Assembly: GCA_035531535.1 (NCBI GenBank)
Contig: DATKSV010000164.1
Coordinates: forward strand, 1 to 64,000
Direction: 5' to 3'
DNA: 64,000 bases
Source: AG-12 sp035531535
GTDB lineage: Bacteria > Chloroflexota > Dormibacteria > Aeolococcales > Bog-877
Part shown: piece by piece, positions 59,484-64,000 of the stretch
Position numbering within the stretch: position 1 is the stretch's first letter
Layout: each line of letters starts with the position of its first letter
Position numbers and translations under genes: made by a program
Notes under the pieces: generated by a model
What the model saw: only the letters and a program-made list of their open reading frames with translations
What the model was told of the DNA's origin: nothing
Database searches by the model: none

Positions 59484-60327
59484 CCCCTGGAACTCCTCGG
59501 TGAGTTTCTGGAGACGCCTCCGCGGCCAGAGCAAGCGTCAAGCGGTACAGCTCCTCCAGGGCGGCGTCGACCCCGGCCAGGGCCTGTCGATGGAGCTCGG
59601 TGGTGTCGTCGTCGGCCCGGGTCGAAGGCCCGCTCAGGGCGGCCCAGGGGCCCAAGCGGCGCACATTCTCAGCCGCCAGCAAGAGCAGTTGGCGCAGCCC
59701 CGCAACCCCCTGGATGGGGGCGCCCGAGGCCGCCATGGCACGCTCCGCCTGCTGCTCGATCAGGACCGGTAGGATGCCGGCCAGCGCGGCCGCCGCGTGG
59801 TAGAGGGCCCGATCCACCCCATCGATACGAAAGCTGACCAGTCCCAGGCGGGCCGAGACGGCCTCCAGCGCGGCGACCGCCGCTTCGTCCCCGGCAATTG
59901 ACGCGTAAGCCCCTTCCAGGCAGGCCGGATCGCCGTCCGGGATGGGAGCCAGCGGATGCAGGACTCCGGTCGCGGCTCCGATTCGCGAGCAGGGGGAGAG
60001 CAGCTCGGTGCCATGAACCCCAGCACAGTGGGCTACCACTCTGCCGGTCAGGCTGGCGCCCACTGGCAAAAGCTCTACCAGGGAGTCGGCCACCCTGGCA
60101 AGTTCAGAGTCGGGCACGGCCAGAATGGTCACCTGGCATTCGGCCGCCACCTGAGCCGAGGTCGCCGCCACCTGCGCGCCCACCAGATTGGCCAGACCGG
60201 CTGCGTCAGCCAGGGTGCGCGAAGTGATCAGGACGGGCGGCGAGCCCCTCTCCGCCAGCCTCCTGGCGAGAGCGCTCCCCACCCGGCCGGCTCCTACTAT
60301 GCCAATTCGGTCGTCCGTCTCGGTCAC
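59476..60327 (-). CDS. Rossmann-fold dehydrogenase with DUF2520 domain, coupled to panB/panC
   Basis: A 283-aa NAD(P)-binding protein. N-terminal RIGIVGAGRVGSALARRLAE is a GxGxxG dinucleotide site. ILAVPDSELARVADSLVELL and VAHCAGVHGTELLSPCSRIG follow. The C-terminal half (from RLGLVSFRIDGVDRALYHAA) is the all-helical DUF2520 domain. The fold resembles ketopantoate or 6-phosphogluconate dehydrogenases. Genes of this family are often found beside panC/panB, so it may act as the ketopantoate reductase that the window otherwise lacks. GTG at 60327 chosen; the longer frame is unsupported. Confidence 0.88.
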   Translation of the reverse strand: MTETDDRIGIVGAGRVGSALARRLAERGSPPVLITSRTLADAAGLANLVGAQVAATSAQVAAECQVTILAVPDSELARVADSLVELLPVGASLTGRVVAHCAGVHGTELLSPCSRIGAATGVLHPLAPIPDGDPACLEGAYASIAGDEAAVAALEAVSARLGLVSFRIDGVDRALYHAAAALAGILPVLIEQQAERAMAASGAPIQGVAGLRQLLLLAAENVRRLGPWAALSGPSTRADDDTTELHRQALAGVDAALEELYRLTLALAAEASPETHRGVPGDD

Positions 60328-60552
60328 CTCAGGGATCCAAGCGGAGCGAGGTCTCACCACCGACTGGTGCCTCGCTAGGAGTGTAGCCGAACGGGCCTCG
60401 CGGGTGATCTGGCGACCGCTGCCCCATGACCGAGCCTGCCATGCGCTGCCGTGGTATCCATCCCGCCGCTGCCTGCCCATGGGAGCTGGTATCTCTAGAC
60501 GCGGGTGAGCGCATGAAGCACCCGCCAGGCCCGCCAACGCGAGCCGGGCGGA

Positions 60553-62445
60553 TCACATACCAGCTGCGGTCGGGGCCTCCTCTTCCACCTGCTGGATCAC
60601 CTCGTCCATCTCGCTGCGCTCCATCGACTCCACCTCGATCAGATGGTCGGCCAGGGCCTGGAGGGTGCCGCGCCGCAGGGTGAGCACCTTTTTCGCCGTC
60701 AGGTAGGCGTTGTCGACCAGGGAATGGACCTCCTGATCGATCTCTCCGGCCACCTCCTCGGAATAGTTGCGCTGCTCGCCGAGGTCACGACCGAGAAAGA
60801 CCAGCTCCTCTTTGGTGCCGAACGCGAGTGGGCCGAGCTTCTCGCTCATGCCCCACTCCGTCACCATGCGACGGGCCAGCTTGGTGGCCTTGCTGATGTC
60901 GTCAGACGCGCCCGTGGTGATGTTGGCGTCGCCCAGCAGGATCTCCTCGGCCACCCGGCCTCCCAGCATGCCCGCCAACTGGTCCGTCAGCTCCACCTTG
61001 CTCACCAGCACCTTGTCATGCTCGGGCAGCTGCATGGTCCAGCCCAGAGCCATGCCCCGGCTCACGATGCTGATCTTGTAGGGGGGGTCGCAGTGGGGAA
61101 GGCTGCGCATCACCAACGCGTGGCCCATCTCGTGGTAGGCGATCACCAGCTTCTCCTCGTCGGAGATGCGCCGTGATTTCCGCTCCGGACCGGCGATGAC
61201 CCGGGCGATGGATTCCTCCAGCTCCGCCATCCCGATCACCTTCTGCTCGTGGCGAGCGGCCAAGATGGCGGCCTCGTTGATGAGGTTGGCCAAGTCGGCG
61301 CCGCTGAAGCCGATCGTCTGCCGCGCCAGCACCTCTAGGTTGACGGCAGGGTCGAACGGCTTGTTGCGAGCATGAACCTTCAGAATCGCCTCGCGCCCCC
61401 TGAGGTCGGGCCGGTCCAGGGTCACGTGCCGATCGAATCGTCCCGGCCGCAGCAGGGCTGGATCCAGCACATCGGGACGGTTGGTGGCCGCGATCACGAT
61501 CACGTGGGTGTTGGTTTCGAAGCCATCCATCTCCACCAGGAGCTGATTGAGGGTCTGCTCCCGCTCGTCGTGGCCGCCGCCGAGGCCGGCTCCCCGCTGG
61601 CGTCCGACCGCATCGATCTCATCGACGAAGACGATGCAGGGACTGTTCTTCTTGGCTTGGTCGAAGAGGTCGCGGACCCGGGAGGCCCCCACCCCGACGA
61701 ACATCTCCACGAACTCGGAGCCGGAGATGCTGAAGAACGGAACTCCAGCCTCGCCCGCCACCGCCTTGCTGAGCAGCGTCTTGCCGGATCCTGGCGAACC
61801 CACCATCAGCACCCCCTTGGGGATCCGGGCCCCCAGGGCGGTGAACCGATCCGGGAACTTGAGGAACTCAACAATCTCATTCAGCTCCTGTTTGGCCTCG
61901 TCCACGCCAGCCACGTCGGCAAACGTCACCTGGGGCTTGTCGGCGGCCACCAGCCGGGCCCGGCTGCGGCCGAACGACATCGCCTGGTTGTTACCGCTCT
62001 GACTCTGCCGCATCATGAACCAGAGGAAGCCCAGGATCACCAGGACGATGATTATGTTCGGCAGGATCAGGGTGAGGAACAAGTTGTCACTACTAGCTGG
62101 TTGGGTTGTCCAATCGGTGTAACCGTAGCGGGCGAACAGCGCCCCGGGGTCCGTGCCCTCCACCACCGACTGGTATTGCTTGCCGGTGGTGGTCCACCAC
62201 TGCACCGGTGAACCCCCATTGAGGACCTGGGTGCGGCGGTTGGTGGCGCTGCTGATTATGGGCGCACCCGCCGGCACCGGCTTGCCCTCGGCCTGGAGCT
62301 GATAGTCCTGGAGAGCCTTTTGGAGGGTTCCCGCAGGCGCGTTCGGTACGGTCGCCGTGGGCGCCATGTGCCAGGCGATCAAGGCGATCGCCAAGATGGC
62401 GGCGAAGATGACCACGTAGGCAACGGCCCGTCGCTGTCCTGGCAT
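60553..62445 (-). CDS. ftsH: ATP-dependent zinc metalloprotease FtsH
   Basis: A 630-aa membrane AAA+ protease. Two transmembrane helices (AYVVIFAAILAIALIAWHM; LILPNIIIVLVILGFLWFMM) flank a periplasmic loop of about 90 residues. The AAA domain has MVGSPGSGKTLLSKAVAGEA, EFVEMFVGVGASRVRDLFDQ, IVFVDEIDAVGRQRG and RPGRFDRHVTL. The protease domain contains the zinc motif HEMGH and later EEILLGDANITTGASDD. The ATG at 62445 is 7 nt after a TACAAT box; the frame to 62721 is not transcribed from this promoter. Upstream of the DUF2520-panBC genes. Confidence 0.96.
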   Translation of the reverse strand: MPGQRRAVAYVVIFAAILAIALIAWHMAPTATVPNAPAGTLQKALQDYQLQAEGKPVPAGAPIISSATNRRTQVLNGGSPVQWWTTTGKQYQSVVEGTDPGALFARYGYTDWTTQPASSDNLFLTLILPNIIIVLVILGFLWFMMRQSQSGNNQAMSFGRSRARLVAADKPQVTFADVAGVDEAKQELNEIVEFLKFPDRFTALGARIPKGVLMVGSPGSGKTLLSKAVAGEAGVPFFSISGSEFVEMFVGVGASRVRDLFDQAKKNSPCIVFVDEIDAVGRQRGAGLGGGHDEREQTLNQLLVEMDGFETNTHVIVIAATNRPDVLDPALLRPGRFDRHVTLDRPDLRGREAILKVHARNKPFDPAVNLEVLARQTIGFSGADLANLINEAAILAARHEQKVIGMAELEESIARVIAGPERKSRRISDEEKLVIAYHEMGHALVMRSLPHCDPPYKISIVSRGMALGWTMQLPEHDKVLVSKVELTDQLAGMLGGRVAEEILLGDANITTGASDDISKATKLARRMVTEWGMSEKLGPLAFGTKEELVFLGRDLGEQRNYSEEVAGEIDQEVHSLVDNAYLTAKKVLTLRRGTLQALADHLIEVESMERSEMDEVIQQVEEEAPTAAGM

Positions 62446-62903
62446 TGGGGCGATTGTATCGAGAAAACGACTGCGACCTGGCGCCGGAGTTCTGGAGCCG
62501 GCCCGGAACTGCCGGCGTGCTTTCCCCGGCGGGCCGGCAGTTCCGATTGCTGGGCCCAGCCACACCCCAGGCCTGGACCGACCCCGGGGCCCGGCGTGCG
62601 CCCGAGTCAGCCGGCGCACCCGAACTACCACCTGCGCCGATCCGATAACTCGCCAGGACTGGCCGCCGCCCGACACGTCAGGCGCTGGGGACGGGGCCGC
62701 GTGGGGGCCAGCACCGCTCAACTCATGCCGGGTGGATGCCCCGCACCCCCGGGCAGCTGAACATAATGCCGGTAGCTCCCTGGACGATCAGACGGCTACC
62801 CGTTCGGCGGCCATCCCATCGATCCTGGCGACGGCCAGCGGCCAGCCCCAAGGCGGTCCCTGGCCTCATGCCTCCACAAACATGGCGCCCAAAGACGCAC
62901 CAG
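62446..62903. other. Gap upstream of ftsH, no gene seen
   Basis: 458 nt between ftsH and tRNA-Met. The minus-strand extension of ftsH (to 62721) is Arg/Pro-rich and not like any FtsH N-terminus. Apart from the ftsH -10 box I see no gene, RNA or repeat. Confidence 0.45.
62453..62458 (-). promoter_or_regulatory. -10 box of ftsH (near-leaderless transcript)
   Basis: TACAAT on the minus strand at 62458-62453, followed by seven bases and the ATG. The predicted transcript start is one base before the ATG. A -35 box is weak or absent. Confidence 0.4.
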
Positions 62904-62976
62904 TGGCGGTACCTGGATTCGAACCAGGGACAACTCGGTTATGAGCCGAGCGCTCTAACCCCTGAGCTATACCGCC
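62904..62976 (-). tRNA. tRNA-Met (CAT), elongator type
   Basis: Acceptor GGCGGTA with TACCGCC, D arm GCTC/GAGC, anticodon stem CTCGG/CCGAG with loop CTCATAA, T arm CCTGG-TTCGAAT-CCAGG, discriminator A, and no encoded CCA. The stem lacks the three stacked G:C pairs of initiators. A lysidine-modified tRNA-Ile with CAT cannot be excluded by eye. Confidence 0.88.
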
Positions 62977-63004
62977 CCAGCCGCGCGGCGCTCAGATGGG
63001 AGCG

Positions 63005-63076
63005 TTGCGGCGCCAAGATTCGAACTTGGGACCTTCGGGTTATGAGCCCGACGAGCTGCCACTGCTCCACGCCGCC
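63005..63076 (-). tRNA. Initiator tRNA-fMet (CAT)
   Basis: The anticodon stem TCGGG/CCCGA with loop CTCATAA gives the three G:C pairs specific to initiators. A11:T24 in the D stem also fits. The first acceptor pair is a mismatch (G1 opposite A72), whereas C1-A72 is common; the mismatch itself is the formylase identity element. T arm CCAAG-TTCGAAT-CTTGG. It is separated from tRNA-Met by 28 nt. Confidence 0.9.
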
Positions 63077-63148
63077 AGCAGATTGTAGCGGAACCTGAGC
63101 GATCCGTCAAAACCCCCTCACCCACCGAGCCTCTGGTCGGCTGCCTGA

Positions 63149-64000
63149 TCAGAACTTTGAGGCGGACCAGGTGCCACCACCGTCAGTCGTGGTCCAGAGT
63201 GTGTCGGGCGGCCCGATCCAGCGCCCGATCAGGGACGTCTCGAAACCCAGGAAGGTCGCCTGCGGAGTGGTTGGCGTGATCTCGGTCTTGACCCTCACAG
63301 CCACCCGCCAGCTGTGGCCCCCAGTGCTCGACTGCAATAGCTCCACGCCCGGGCTGGCCACGAAGAGGGCCTTGGCGCTGGTTGCCGAGATCTCGGTATA
63401 GAGGCCGGATGCCAGATGGGGCAGCTGCTCCAGGGGCCCGAAGCTAACGCCCTGGTCACTCGATACCGTAACCATCTGGGGCCCCGCGCCACTCCGGGAG
63501 CTGCACAGCGCGACCAAGACTCCTGCCGGTGCCGCGGCGAAGGCGCTAGCCACATAGTCCGGGTGCTTGGTCCGGGAGCACGGATCGAGATTCGCAGCCC
63601 AGGTGGTTCCGTCATCGGTGGACACATACAGCTGGGCCTGCTGGCTCCCGGCTCCGGCGGCGGGATTGCCCAGGAACGCGGCGTAAATGACGTTTGAGCC
63701 CTGCCGCAAGAGGTCTACGTTGCCGTGGTTGACTGAGGTCGGCGGGGTGAACAACGTGACCCAGCTGTTCTGGCCCAGGGTGCCCTGGTCGATGCTCCAG
63801 TCACAGGGACCCGGACAGCCCCCTTGCGAAAAGCTGACCCGAATCGCGCTGCCGCCGCCCACCTTGATGGCGCTGGCTTGCCGTCCCGGCTGGATGGCCC
63901 ATGAGAGGCCGCCGTTGGTGGTCATGGAGAACGGGCCCCCGTCGCTGGCAAAGGCGTAGCCGACATCGGCATTGGCAAAACGGATCCGGCTGACCTGGGG
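63149..64000 (-). CDS. BNR-repeat (sialidase-like) protein, 5' end beyond the window
   Basis: The frame is open to the right edge, so the N-terminus is missing; 283 codons plus stop are visible. Repeated beta-propeller units such as SMTTNGGLSWAIQP, LYVSTDDGTTWAAN, VTVSSDQGVSFGPL, LLQSSTGGHSWRVA and LWTTTDGGGTWSAS resemble the island lipoprotein (43818-45824) in style. A Cys pair (GGCPGPCDW) is present. Probably exported to the surface; no catalytic residue set is evident. An internal ATG at 63925 is not the true start because upstream codons continue the repeat pattern (DVGYAFASDGG). Confidence 0.8.
   Translation of the reverse strand, partial: PQVSRIRFANADVGYAFASDGGPFSMTTNGGLSWAIQPGRQASAIKVGGGSAIRVSFSQGGCPGPCDWSIDQGTLGQNSWVTLFTPPTSVNHGNVDLLRQGSNVIYAAFLGNPAAGAGSQQAQLYVSTDDGTTWAANLDPCSRTKHPDYVASAFAAAPAGVLVALCSSRSGAGPQMVTVSSDQGVSFGPLEQLPHLASGLYTEISATSAKALFVASPGVELLQSSTGGHSWRVAVRVKTEITPTTPQATFLGFETSLIGRWIGPPDTLWTTTDGGGTWSASKF

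Overview
The window is GC-rich bacterial chromosome, almost all on the minus strand, in long tightly packed housekeeping operons with many 4-base ATGA/GTGA/TTGA stop-start overlaps. Gene content (SigF/RsbW pair, ClpC, a bifunctional Rel, an Asp23-family protein, a YacL-like PIN-TRAM protein, ScpAB, a TGS-less ThrRS, no outer-membrane genes) points to a Terrabacteria-side lineage. The frequent TTG starts and apparently leaderless promoters would fit a Chloroflexota/Dormibacterota-like or actinobacteria-like soil bacterium. No rRNA or marker search could be run, so the phylum is an inference.

Layout. 1-3999: thrS-infC-rpmI-rplT-pheS, with tRNA-Val(GAC) divergent. 4102-4610: two small zinc-ribbon-like genes. 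4673-22030: one long minus-strand run from efp down through an Asp23 protein, nusB, xseA/xseB, a DUF212 protein, nadK, recN, scpA/scpB, rluB, cmk, a DinG helicase, a split glutamine-dependent NAD synthetase, rsmI, tatD, rsmA and an MFS transporter. 22286-23698: a lone plus-strand HD-GYP-like gene. 24118-39818: ctaB, rel, hisS, aspS, rsbW-like/sigF, alaS, an FtsA/PilM-like ATPase, a single-pass membrane protein, ruvX, mltG and a prepilin peptidase. 40199-41858: PRC-barrel and small membrane genes, then degraded IS21 DNA.

41858-47797 is the main accessory feature, a compact integrated element of about 5.9 kb. It is bounded by a perfect 44-bp direct repeat made of the 3' part of tRNA-Thr(TGT). 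It carries a tyrosine recombinase beside the intact tRNA, candidate recombinase arm sites near both ends, a BrnT/BrnA-type toxin-antitoxin pair, a GNAT acetyltransferase, a large lipoprotein with BNR-like repeats, palindromes and a long hairpin. 47869-62445 returns to housekeeping genes: rlmB, cysS, ispF, ispD, PIN-TRAM, clpC, rpsA, panC, panB, a DUF2520 dehydrogenase and ftsH. 62904-64000 holds tRNA-Met, initiator tRNA and a second BNR-repeat protein running off the edge.

The most unusual signals are translational. infC appears to start at an AUA codon with a well-placed Shine-Dalgarno. ruvX has no canonical start upstream of its catalytic Asp and may start at CUG. Several promoters (4102-4130, 42831-42839, 62453-62458) place the transcript start on or almost on the start codon. 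Other oddities are a DinG helicase with one Fe-S cysteine replaced by Ser, an anti-sigma-like protein lacking recognisable ATP-binding boxes, and a DUF2520 gene coupled to panB-panC.
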